DNA of 64,000 bases from Mycocentrospora acerina (lineage: Eukaryota > Ascomycota > Dothideomycetes > Pleosporales): positions 434,001 through 498,000 of the forward strand of contig JAKUHH010000041.1 of the NCBI GenBank assembly GCA_022701365.1. Reading direction: 5' to 3'. The notes beneath the pieces were generated by a model. The model was not told the origin of the DNA and did not search any database. It saw only the letters and a program-made list of their open reading frames with translations. This document shows, piece by piece, positions 54,430 through 64,000 of the stretch (its first letter is position 1; each line of letters starts with the position of its first letter). The position numbers and the translations under genes were made by a program.

Positions 54430-56993
54430 ATGGTGGCGCCTCGCTATCTCACAGCCCAGAAAATCAGTCTTCTAGTCTTGGCCCGTCTCTACTGTAGTTC
54501 AACTCTGCCTTCCTCAGCAACAATTCCCATCCTCTCATTCATACTGTCATCCACGCTACCATCAACTTCCCCGAGCGCCCGGAATCAGCTCTCTTCAACT
54601 TCCCCAAATGACACTGCTTCCTTTTCAATAGACGCTTTTGAAAATGTCCTCCAGGGTCACGCTTCCAGCATGCCTGGTCGCACCCTTCTGGACCTATTCC
54701 TCAAGCACATGTGGGAGTTGAATTCCTTTGATGCGTTACACAATCTCTTTGATAGCCTTGGAGAGCTGTTGATTCCCTCCTCGCCAGAATCTCGGCCTGA
54801 TGAAGTGCCAGATCGTATCTGTCTGTCCAGAACTTCCCCGCTCGGTGCTTTTGTACGCAGAGCGCGTCTAGAGTTTACGAGGATGCAGTTTGATGATACG
54901 ATGAGACTTTGGTCGTCGTTTATCAAATACCGCTCGCCAACGGCACAGTGGACCAAGAGGCTTGCTGGATTGGCTTCTAGCGGTATCGATGTTGTTGCAG
55001 CAGAGATGGGGTTGCAGGCGGGGGACGACGTGTATGAAGTTGCATATGGGCACTTGGAAGAGCAGGACGAAGAAGGAGGAGGACTTAGTCTCGACGACCT
55101 GGATTCGATTCTTAAGTTTCAGCTTGATCGCCTGCAACGCTTTGGTTCCCGTGTTCCAGAAGCCATGCAACCGCAACTTCGTAGCATGCTCAGCTCCTCG
55201 GGCCAGGTCCACCGGCAGGCATATCTTGTGTACTTCTTCGACGCCTGGAAAGCTGGAGACTACACAACTGCCTTTGACAACCTGCATCGCTATTACGACT
55301 ATGCCATGCAGACGCGGGAAAATATCCACTATCAGTATGCCCTTCTCCACATGGCCATCTTACAAGCAGACTTTGGCTGTTTTGGCGAAGCAGTAGCGGC
55401 CATCAACGAGACCATTGCAACAGCTCGAGAGAACCAGGACATGACATGTTTGAGCTTCAGCCTGAGCTGGTTGAATCATGTAAGCAAGGCGTTCCCAAAG
55501 CAAATGAAGGGCACAGGGTACATAGGCATGTTGGGGAGTGAGAGAGACGCTTTGACCTTTTTGAAAGCAAAGGCAAGAGAGACGAAGATGTGGAATTTAC
55601 TTAGTGCAACGTTGCTCAACGAAGCAGAATTGTGTCTCTCAGGAGTAAGTGGCTTCCATGACAGGTACATGCTAGAGACAGAAGCTGACATGCAGGCTAG
55701 GGAGATTCCGTTCCTAAAGCTCTCGAATACATCTATCAATCCTCGCATCTAAATATCAAAGAAAACATCAACAGTTATGGTAGCCAGATGCTGCTACAGT
55801 CTTCACTGTACTCACGTCTCGGGATACCTCATCTCGCGAATGCACATTGCGAGCTGCTGCTCGACTGCTACAATCACTCTTGTCCAGTAGATGAAACGAT
55901 TCGAGCTGTAGGGAGACGAGCATTCATTGTACGTATTCTTCTTTGCAGAGCTTATGAGAGAATTGACTGACGATGCAACAGTTGAGCCAAAGCGGCCAGT
56001 ATGATGAAGCCATTTCAATTTTGAAGTCGGTTGACCCACCGGTTTTCAAGTCTCTAAAATTTCACCAGCATCTTCTCCTAAGTACTGGTCTCATCAAACT
56101 CAAACAAGCTATCCGTCGGTAAGTTCCCTTTCTCTTCTACCAAGCTTCAACCCAACTAAGCATGACCCACACTAACACACTCACAGTTCAGACTACTCAG
56201 CAGCCAGACACCTCCTCTCCACCCTCAAGCCAGCCTCCGACCCCGCCTCCGACCCTCTCGACTCGGAACTCTCCTTCCTCCTCCATGAAGCTCACATCGA
56301 CTACCTCACCTCCTGCGGCTCCTACCCAAAAAGCTACACCGCCATCTGCAACCTCGCCCAATCCCTCACAACCGACAACGCCGACATCCTCCAGCGCGTC
56401 TCCGTCCTCCTCATGAAAGCCGAGCTCTTCTGCAAAGTCGGCAAACCCGAGCGCGGATTCAGCGTCGCCCTCCGCGCAGCAAGTGTATCCTTCAAATCCA
56501 GACTCATGCCCAGTCTATGGAGAAGCATAGCCGTACTCGCCACCCTCCTCAACGCAATGGGGGAATGTGAAAGCGCACGACGCATGGTCGAGGGTGTCTT
56601 GCCACAGGTATGTTTTTCCCTAATATGATAGCAAAGGTGGAAAGATTGACACTAACCCCTGTACCCCAGACACTAGAAAACGCAGACCACATGCTCACAG
56701 GCACACTCTACGCCCAACTAAGCGACTCCTACATTGGCCTCGCGGGCCAGTCCGACCCCGACTCGCAAACTGGACTCCGCTCAAGGTGGGCCAGCATCGC
56801 CAGAGCGGAATTATACATTGATAGGGCGAGAGAATGTTTCAAAAAGTGTGCGTTTCTAGATGGCGAGTGTGAGCAACTTATGAAGAAGGCGCTTGTTGCT
56901 AAATTGAGGGGGGATGAGAAGTTGGCCGAGGAGTGGGCGCAGAATCACAATCGGGTGTGGGAGGAGGGGATGCAAGGGATGGAGGGGGTTTGA
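54430..56993 (+). CDS. APC5: Anaphase-promoting complex subunit 5
   Basis: Five exons (54430-55644, 55701-55928, 55982-56118, 56187-56607, 56670-56993) give 774 aa. TPR-containing scaffold of the APC/C ubiquitin ligase. Seen: MVAPRYLTAQKISLLVLARLY at the start, LEFTRMQFDDTMRLWSSF, the conserved core VHRQAYLVYFFDAWKAGDYTTAFDNLHRYYDYAM with QYALLHMAILQADFGCFGEAV, and later helical pairs such as LSQSGQYDEAISIL and RAELYIDRARECFKKC. An in-frame ATG at 54220 would add 70 Cys/Pro-rich residues, so I choose 54430. Introns are 53-68 nt. Confidence 0.92.
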
Positions 56994-57330
56994 TAAATCG
57001 GGGGAAGTGGGGTGAAAGGAAATGAATGAATGGATGGATATGGGTAGAAGAAGAGGGTGAGCATGACGACGATGATGGACTACAGTGTGTTTTTTTTGGC
57101 CGAGGAAGATTCACGCAGGACTGACTTTGGCACAGGCAGTTCAATTCAAAGACAAAAGAGATGTGTGTATGTGTGTTTGTTCGGGTCTGCTTTCTTCCAG
57201 CCTACGCGTGCACTGCTACTACAACTACTACGGACGTGATATCAACGCACAATGTCGCGGGTCCCTTTTTTTTGAGGGGGAAAAAAAGGCCTATATGTAC
57301 ATTCCGAAAAAAGGGTCTTTACAGACACAT
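56994..57330. other. Intergenic between convergent genes, 337 bp
   Basis: Facing 3' flanks of APC5 and COX13. No gene supported. Confidence 0.45.
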
Positions 57331-58038
57331 TTATTCGTCCTTCTTGTGGTAGTTGACCTTGTCGTTCCAGAAAAGGGTCTTTGAAAAAAAAGAAAATAGT
57401 CAGCCCTTCTTATTCTCCCAGAAAAAAATCATGGCATGGAGAGAGTAAATAGACGTACCTTGTCACCATCGCCCCAGAAGTAGTTCTTGGTGCGAATGTT
57501 CTGGTACGCGTACTCGGGCTTCTCCTCGCGGGGGGTGTCGTGGGCAACGTGCTCCCAGTGGGCATCCCACCTGATCTTTGCATTGACCGTGGCAACAATC
57601 ATGCAGGGGACGGCGACGCTAAAAAAAATGAGAGAGACTCTGGTCAGCTAATCCGTGCTGCAAATTCCCCTCTAGTAGTCATAACCACACCAACAACAAT
57701 ACGACGTCCCAATTGGCGGCCAATTTTCCGCATCTCGGCACTCGGGAGTGTGGTGATAGTTGTGATGATGATGACGATGGTGATGGTGGTGGTGGTGCTA
57801 CTACTACAACAACAACTGCTCCTCCAAAGACTTACTACAAGCTCAGCTTGCGCCAGAACTCGCCGCTCTCGGCGCCGTGCTCGGCAATGCGGGCGCGCTC
57901 GCGGTTGAACTCATTGTCCTCTGCGCCGGCAAACTGCTTGGGCTGCTCGGAGCTGTAGTTGCGGCGGGAAGCGCGGGCGGGGGCGCGGGCGAGGGCCATG
58001 CGCGGCGTGGAGCGGGCGACCATGCGTTGGGCGAACAT
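57331..58038 (-). CDS. COX13: Cytochrome c oxidase subunit VIa (COX13)
   Basis: Exons 57836-58038, 57459-57618 and 57331-57378 (217- and 80-nt introns) give 136 aa. An Arg-rich presequence (MFAQRMVARSTPRMALAR, then SRRNYSSEQ) is followed by GEFWRKLSLYVAVPCMIVATVNA, the single membrane helix typical of subunit VIa, and then WEHVAHDTPREEKPEYAYQN and the C-terminal NYFWGDGDKTLFWNDKVNYH. All splice joins fall inside these conserved blocks and keep frame. The long first intron holds a GGT/GAT-rich run. It is divergent from APN2 as at many ascomycete MAT loci. Confidence 0.95.
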
Positions 58039-58378
58039 GGTGGGCGGATTTCGGGGGGAGTGGAGAGGCGAGCAATTGGTAGGTGTGGGTTGTCGTGGAC
58101 CTTGGAGGTTGACGAGGGCCCGTCACTGCTGCTGTGCTGTTGAGGTTGCATCAGGCCATGCGGAAGTTGCCGGGATTAGCGGGTTGTGCGTGTTAGTCAT
58201 GTTTGTTCTGTATGTGCTGTTTGGTTGGAGGCGCTGGGCAAGGACGGACCATGTGACGTCGTGAGGTGGTCGCGCACGACGCGTTCATTCTGCGAACCTT
58301 CACACTCTCGCTGCTGTCTTTTTGCGGCGGTGATGCGCTGCGGGCTAGAGATAGGTGAGGCGGTGATGCATATGCACA
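58039..58378. promoter_or_regulatory. Shared promoter region of COX13 and APN2
   Basis: 340 bp between divergent starts. This divergent pair is a classic neighbour of ascomycete mating-type loci. No defined element. Confidence 0.5.
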
Positions 58379-60262
58379 ATGGTTCGAATTACGACATGGA
58401 ATGTCAATGGCATTCGCAATCCGTTTGGCTACCAGCCATGGCGAGAGAGCCGCACCTTTGCGGCCATGTTCGACATTCTCGATACGGATATTATAGTCAT
58501 GCAGGAGCTCAAGATTCAGCGCAAGGACCTGACTGACGATATGGTCCTTGTTCCAGGGTGGGACTGCTACTTTAGCCTACCCAAGCACAAAAAGGGTGCG
58601 CTTGCAACACCAATCATTGACGTCACATGCTGATGCTGTGTAGGATATTCTGGAGTTGCTATATACACTCGACAAGCTGTGTGTGCGCCTATCCGTGCCG
58701 AGGAAGGTCTTCTAGGAGTTCTAAGTCCGCCTGGCTCATTGACCCCTTACCGTGAACTGCCCGAGGATGAAAGCATAGGCGGTTATTTAACCTCCGCTCA
58801 GTTGTCTGATCTTGGGGTCGATCCCGCAGCTTTGGATGCAGAGGGTCGCTGTCTTGTCCTTGAATTTCCAGCCTTTGTCATCTTCGGTGTATATAGTCCA
58901 GCCAACAGCAACGGCCTCCGTGATGACTTTCGCTATGGTTTCCTCACCGCTCTCGAAACACGCATCCGCAACCTCACCCGTATGGGCAAGAATGTCATAC
59001 TCACGGGCGACTTGAACGTATCACGCGACTTGATCGACACGGCCAAGGCAGAAGACAATATGTTTGCCGCGAATATGACGCACGAAGACTACCTCAACTC
59101 GCCAAACCGTCGCCTCTTCAACCAGCTTCTGCTTAACGGGAAAGTGTTTGGCAAGCGTGACCCAGGGCGAGAGGAGCCTGTTTTGTACGATCTGTGTCGC
59201 GAGTTTCATCCCGACCGCGAAGGCATGTTCACACACTGGGAGCAGAAGATCAACGCGCGACCAGGCAATTTTGGTTCTCGAATCGATTTTGTGTTATGCA
59301 GTATTACTATGAAAGACTGGTTCAATGAGTCGAACATTCAGGACGGTTTGATGGGATCGGATCACTGTCCGGTGTATGCTGTCACCAAGGACAAGGTGCC
59401 AGTCAAGGCGGATCCAGCGGCAGACAAGGTTGAGGAGGAAGAAAGGGAGGTACATGTGCTGGATCTGATGAACCCAGTTGGTATGTTCAAAGACGGTGTG
59501 CGGTTACGAGAGTACAGCGCAGCGCAGGATATTCTGCCGTTGTCGGGTAAACTGCTGCCAGAATTCAACAAGAGGAGAAACATTCGCGACATGTTTGCCA
59601 AAAAGCCTGTCATTCCTGCCCCGGCACCAGCACTAGCATCAGTGGGGGACAAGAATGTGGACACGAAGGGGTTCGACGCCAACCATCCACCAACAGCCTC
59701 TGGCGAAGGCGACATAGACTCTGTAACATACTCATTCACTTCTGCGACAAACTCCACCAGTTCATCCCGATCGCCTGAAAAACGGCCTGCCCCTTCATTA
59801 TCATCGCCTAGCAAACCAACCAAGCGAAGCAAGCAATCATCCTTCACCTCCTCCTCCTCCACCTCCAACACTCCAGCAGCCAAAAAAGGTCAACAATCCC
59901 TCAAAGGCTTTTTCCAAACACAATCCAAGCCCCCCAAACCCGACACATCTTCATCCGCCTTCCCCACCGCCCCCAGCGACGCAGCAAGTTCATTTTCAGA
60001 AAAGATAGACGACTACGACCCCGACCCTCTCGCCACGCAGGAGGCATCAAAGGAAAGCTGGAGCAAGTTGTTCTCCAAGAAGCCGCCGCCGCTATGTGAC
60101 AGCCATGCTGAGCCGTGTATCAGCTTCACTACAAGGAAGCCTGGCATTAATTGTGGGCGCAAGTTTTGGATGTGTAGCAGGCCGTTGGGGCCGTCGGGGC
60201 AGAAGGAGACGGGCACGCAGTGGCGGTGTGGGTCATTCATATGGGCGAGCGATTGGAAGTGA
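58379..60262 (+). CDS. APN2: DNA-(apurinic or apyrimidinic site) lyase 2 (Apn2/APE2)
   Basis: Exons 58379-58595 and 58644-60262 (48-nt intron) give 611 aa. Class II AP endonuclease and 3' repair nuclease. The catalytic domain (about 1-340) shows ITTWNVNGIRNP, IIVMQELKIQ (metal Glu), IFGVYSPANSNG, VILTGDLNVSRD, GSRIDFVLCS and GSDHCPVYA. A disordered linker carries a PCNA-interacting box QQSLKGFF at about residue 487. The C-terminal zf-GRF domain (about 554-611: LCDSHAEPC, CGRKFWMCSRP, QWRCGSFIWASDW) binds single-stranded DNA. Complete with all expected domains. It directly neighbours the mating-type gene. Confidence 0.96.
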
Positions 60263-61497
60263 GAAGGATGGTGATGGCAGTGGTGGTGGTGTAGTGTATG
60301 ATATTAGATAAACTGCTGCTAGTTGGTAGCAGGTCACGACAGGAGCTTTCGGCGAAGAATATGTTCACAGCGACATGAGAATTTATTGTACGATTAACAC
60401 AACGTCTTGGTTGGAAACCATACTCATTTAACGGCTCACCATGTTGCGTGACGAGAACGACTTCAATCAGCAATCAGAATGGTTTCCATGGCATATTGTG
60501 AAAGTCAAAGTTCCATACACCTAATTACAAAAAAGAAGCCGATGCGGCATCATGAATTCGTCTCGAGACCTGATCCAGTCTAGTCCAATCCTGTCCAATC
60601 AGACACACGTCATTATCATATCATACCAATATCACGATACAGGAAGAACCCAATGTGCTGATCCAAGAATGACCCCAGCGTATCAACCATATCAGACCCG
60701 CACATACCCGTGTCTCAACAACCCAACAAACATTCCCTCTTAGATTCGTTGGTGATGGAAGGAACGAAGGCCGAGATGCGTGAATATGTATGAGGTATCC
60801 AGGTCGTGGAAGCAGAAGGAAACGGCATATACTGGGTGCCGAGTCGTAGTGTGCGGCACAGGGGCGATAGAGATGGGTGCGACGAGACAAAGTACAAAAC
60901 AAGGCCCAGTGGAGAAGTGAATAGAAGTAGAAGCAGAGTTGGATATCGTAATGGGTATTCGCAGTTCGTAAAGCAGTCGAGAAGAAGGCGCACAAACCCG
61001 AAAAAATTAAGCAAGGTGATGGCGCATGCAAGAAACCGAAAGATGCTGAGAAGAGAAGCCGTGCATTGATGTAATGGTAATGCCACATGTAGAGCTGTCG
61101 ATACACTGGTAGATTGATGTGGATGAGGTGCGCCGTATTATGCGGTTGAGAGAAGGTGGAAAATCGATGATCAGAAAGCAGGCGAGATGCAAGTCATAGT
61201 ATCTTCGTGTGTGTAGTGCGTTGTTACAGCGGGCGATAAGTGAATATGGTGCGCATCGCTCTTTCTGCGTGAGCTGCGATATTCAGTGATTTTAGGGTGT
61301 GTAAGAAGGTACTAAATGCTGTATGTCGCGGGAAAGCAGATGTAGGATAAAACGTCGATGTGTCGTGGTCGACAGAAGATGAAGCAAGGCCGTTGCAGGA
61401 CACCGTGCTATTGATGTGCAAGAATAGAACTGACGACAGGTCGACAAATTTGCTAGGTGAGACGGACTGACAGTCACGAGCAGCGTCGACAGAAGGT
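60263..61497. other. Interval between APN2 and MAT1-2-1, 1.2 kb
   Basis: Contains both 3' flanks and no supported gene; in particular no alpha-box (MAT1-1-1) sequence on either strand. It probably includes one edge of the idiomorph, which cannot be placed without a MAT1-1 strain. Confidence 0.5.
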
Positions 61498-62557
61498 TTA
61501 GTAGATGTCAGAATATATCGACGGCAAAGTGGCATTGCCGTCAGCACCAGCCCGGAAAGCAAATGCCTCTTCACCGAGCATCTCGAATGATACGTGCATT
61601 CCCAAGTCTGCTGAGAATTCTGCCTCGAGACGATCATGTCGGAGTGACTCGGAATCATGGAAGTACTCAATTGGCAGTTCTTGTAGATCTGTTATGGGAA
61701 GTACAGCTGAGTCGACAAGTTGGATATCGTCGTTCACAAAGATGTTGGTGAGGTCGGCCATGACATTGTCTGCAACAGCAGGGGGAACAAAAGAATTAGG
61801 ATTGGGCGTGAAAAGCATGCTGTCCGTGATAGGCTCAAAGCTGAAGATCCCAGTCTCGGCCGCGGTTGCACGTTTTGCTTTGCGTGACTGTCGCTTCTTC
61901 TTCTCGCCCGGCTTTCGAGGGCTGTACTTATAGTCGGGGTGCAGACGAAGATGTTCCTCCTTCGCTGATTTAGCCGCTGCCTGCCATTGCTTCTTTTCAG
62001 CAGGAGGAAGATTGTGCCACATTTGGGAACATTTGGTAGCTACGACTTCATTAGATTATGCGCCAAATAGGTAAGATTGGATTGATATTCTTACATATTT
62101 GCTGTACGGTAAGGTGAGGATTGTCTAGTTTGAGTTGCTTGTACATTGCGTCTCTGAATATGATCCAACAGTTCATGGGTCGTGGAGCCTTCTTTGCACC
62201 AGCAATGATGGTGTCACTGTTGATCGTAATGTGTTCGGAAATCTTGATCTGTGATGTGTTGGGTCTCTCGTTCTTTGGCATTTGGATGAACGTCTGTTGA
62301 AAATCGCCAGAATCCAGGAAAGTAAAAGCTACAGGCTGTCCCACCTGCTCGATCAAACTGCGCTCAAAGTACTGAAGCAGCATGTCGCCAAATAGACCTT
62401 GAATGTTGGTGGGAAGTGTGACGGTGTCATTTCCATCGTGCCATCCGTTAACACAAGTATCGAGAGCGTTCTGAAATTGTACCATTGCATCTCTATCCGC
62501 CTCAGTGAGAACAATCTCACTGGCAGACGTAGTAGCGAGATGAGTTTCGGTACTCAT
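61498..62557 (-). CDS. MAT1-2-1: MAT1-2-1 mating-type HMG-box transcription factor
   Basis: Exons 62095-62557 and 61498-62039 (55-nt intron) give 334 aa. The MATA_HMG box spans about residues 122-195: KKAPRPMNCWIIFRDAMYK, then DNPHLTVQQIS across the splice, KCSQMWHNLPPAEKKQW, AAKSAKEEHLRLHPDYKYSPRKPG, followed by a basic KKRQSRKAKR. The intron interrupts a Ser codon after its first base, the position known for MAT1-2-1 HMG boxes, which strongly supports the call. It controls mating identity and sexual development. The C-terminal region is acidic. The start is the Met of MSTETHLATT; the non-ATG open extension to 62734 is leader. Length is close to Pleosporales homologues. Confidence 0.95.
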
Positions 62558-63589
62558 GGTCGCAAATGGATGACGTGGAAGTTTTTGACCGCAATTTTGA
62601 AGTAGAAATCTCAATAGGCAGGGAACAGAAATTGAGAGTGAGGTTGGTGGGTAAAAGAGACGTCGGTTGGTGAGGGAGGTAAGGGTTTTGAGTACGGTGC
62701 CAAGGCTGATCAGGCAGAGAGCCTGCGCATTCACCGCTGGTCAGCGCGTTCACCTCCTCCTTCACCAGACACTCAAAGATGCTCTCTCTCTCACCCTGTG
62801 TATCCAGATTGAACGTGATTATGAGTGTAAGTCACTTGATGCTGCTTTAGGCCGCTGCATTCGTATTGCTATGCAAGCTTATGCACCAAGTAACTAGGAC
62901 TTCGTATCAACGGTAGTTATTTTGGGGCGGACTTCACCAACTGATAGCCAACAAAGCTTTCCGCGATTCGTTTGGAATCCCTTGCAGAACGTCCTCGCCG
63001 GGGGTGTCTAGACGCAGTGAAGGCATGGAAAAGTTTAAACTAGCTTTTAGGAGAGCGACATAATGGATTAGTATTGATTTTGATAAAGATTCATATGAGG
63101 ATCGAATAGCAGAGAAACCGTGGAGGGGCACAACCAGATACCTTTTGTTCAGCGAGTTTAAGACAGAAGATGTAGCGTGACGCCACATACGGAAAAGGAC
63201 TAACGTAACCCAGTTTGGTTCAATTATTTGCGGAAGGAATAAGATAGCACAGACATTTGAACTAGATCTCCCCCTTGCATATGCAGGTGTGTGGCGAGAG
63301 GCATGTAAAAGTGTGTTATGATATGCGTTTTGCACCTTAGCTGAATAACCATTTAATCATATTTGAAACAAATGGATTGTATATGCGCACTTTTCTGATT
63401 CGATGGAATTGTCTCGAGATGCAAAAGCTGATTACATAATGTTCGGCTCGCCTATCGGTCATCGCGTATTTTATTCCGCTGACAGATGCACTTGACCCTG
63501 TTGGGAGTTGTTGTGCATTCACAACTCCAGGCAAGCAGTTTCAGAGCATGGATACCTATAAATCGGCATGTTGACACAAACGTACACAT
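62558..63589. other. Interval between MAT1-2-1 and the ORF1-like gene, 1 kb
   Basis: Promoter of MAT1-2-1 and 3' flank of the next gene. A 133-codon minus-strand frame at 62934-63335 has no recognisable family and AT-rich, mixed composition; I do not annotate it as a gene. No alpha-box sequence seen. Confidence 0.45.
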
Positions 63590-64000
63590 TCAACTAGTCC
63601 CATTGCCTAGATCCCAGTCTCGCACTTGACCCTTCCAATCAGCGATCCGTCCATCTCGAATTCTAACTACTACAAGTCGGACTCCATCTCCTTCCATGTA
63701 ACAGTTCGAACTGCCGGCGCCATTTGTCAACTGTTCGCCGTCTGTCACCTCAGCATCCAAACCACCGCCAGCCCACAAACCTTGCTCTAACGGCGAACTT
63801 GAGAAGCTGTCCTCTCCTCTGGAACCGAATGTATTATTGGCAAGATGTTGGGTTTTATACCAGCGCTCTTCTTCTGAGCCAGGAGTAACAAACTCGGCTG
63901 TGCCGTTGATGGTGGTACTAATTCTGCTTAGAGAAGCTGTGTTCATTCCTAGAAGAAGCTCGGCCAATGACCCGGAACGCGGGCCTGGGCGGGTTGGTGA
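63590..64000 (-). CDS. PPOX/FMN-binding-family protein (Pleosporales MAT-flank ORF1-like), C-terminal part, cut by window edge
   Basis: The frame is open from the window edge to a TGA at 63590-63592, giving the last 136 residues with no start inside. Seen: RPGPRSGSLAELLLGMNTASLS, ISTTINGTAEFV, WYKTQHLANNTF, then GDGVRLVVVRIRDGRIADWKGQVRDWDLG at the end. This ending fits pyridoxamine-phosphate-oxidase-like FMN-binding proteins of the yeast YLR456W/YPR172W type. From memory, the ORF1 gene that flanks MAT in Cochliobolus and Leptosphaeria belongs to this group, so its position here is telling. The N-terminal flavin-binding half lies beyond the window. Confidence 0.72.
   Translation of the reverse strand, partial: SPTRPGPRSGSLAELLLGMNTASLSRISTTINGTAEFVTPGSEEERWYKTQHLANNTFGSRGEDSFSSSPLEQGLWAGGGLDAEVTDGEQLTNGAGSSNCYMEGDGVRLVVVRIRDGRIADWKGQVRDWDLGNGTS

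Overview
This is a 64 kb piece of nuclear genome from a filamentous ascomycete, most likely a dothideomycete of the Pleosporales type. Three things point there. Almost all introns are 46-60 nt with GT-AG ends and CTAAC/CTGAC-like branch points. Gene families such as HET-NACHT-ankyrin, CAP59/CMT1-type mannosyltransferase and PMT1 are typical of filamentous fungi. The right end holds a MAT1-2-1 mating-type locus between APN2-COX13-APC5-CIA30 on one side and an FMN-binding (ORF1-like) gene on the other. I worked out gene structures by hand from splice signals and reading-frame continuity; all family calls are from recognition of motifs, not from database searches.

Left part (1-8.8 kb): truncated patatin-type triacylglycerol lipase (-), mitochondrial Qri7 t6A factor (+), CAP59-family mannosyltransferase (+), FAT1-like very-long-chain acyl-CoA synthetase (-), and a disordered hypothetical protein (+). 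The 8.7-16.8 kb stretch is gene-poor and partly AT-rich. It carries one large gene for a 1515-aa HET-NACHT-ankyrin NLR-like protein whose repeat array includes four almost perfect 201-bp tandem units. A possibly decayed small membrane-protein gene follows it.

Middle (16.8-34 kb): a TPVKK/glycine-repeat protein, an M20 amidohydrolase with five exons, an acidic nuclear-looking protein, a four-exon ISD11 gene (iron-sulfur cluster assembly), SF3A1 splicing factor, PMT1-type protein O-mannosyltransferase, a small hypothetical gene, and a class II aldolase/adducin-family protein.

Right part (34-64 kb): housekeeping genes, densely packed. In order: kinesin-5, PHAF1-family protein, Mediator subunit MED12, an eight-exon Asterix/UPF0139 gene with a 12-nt exon, eIF1, an MBA1/mL45-like mitochondrial protein, Rim2-like pyrimidine nucleotide carrier, CIA30, APC5, COX13, APN2, MAT1-2-1, and the C-terminal part of the ORF1/PPOX-like gene. 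Several neighbours are divergently paired over short shared promoters. No tRNA, rRNA, CRISPR array or intact transposon was recognised. The two most notable regions are the NLR gene with its homogenised repeat array and the mating-type locus.
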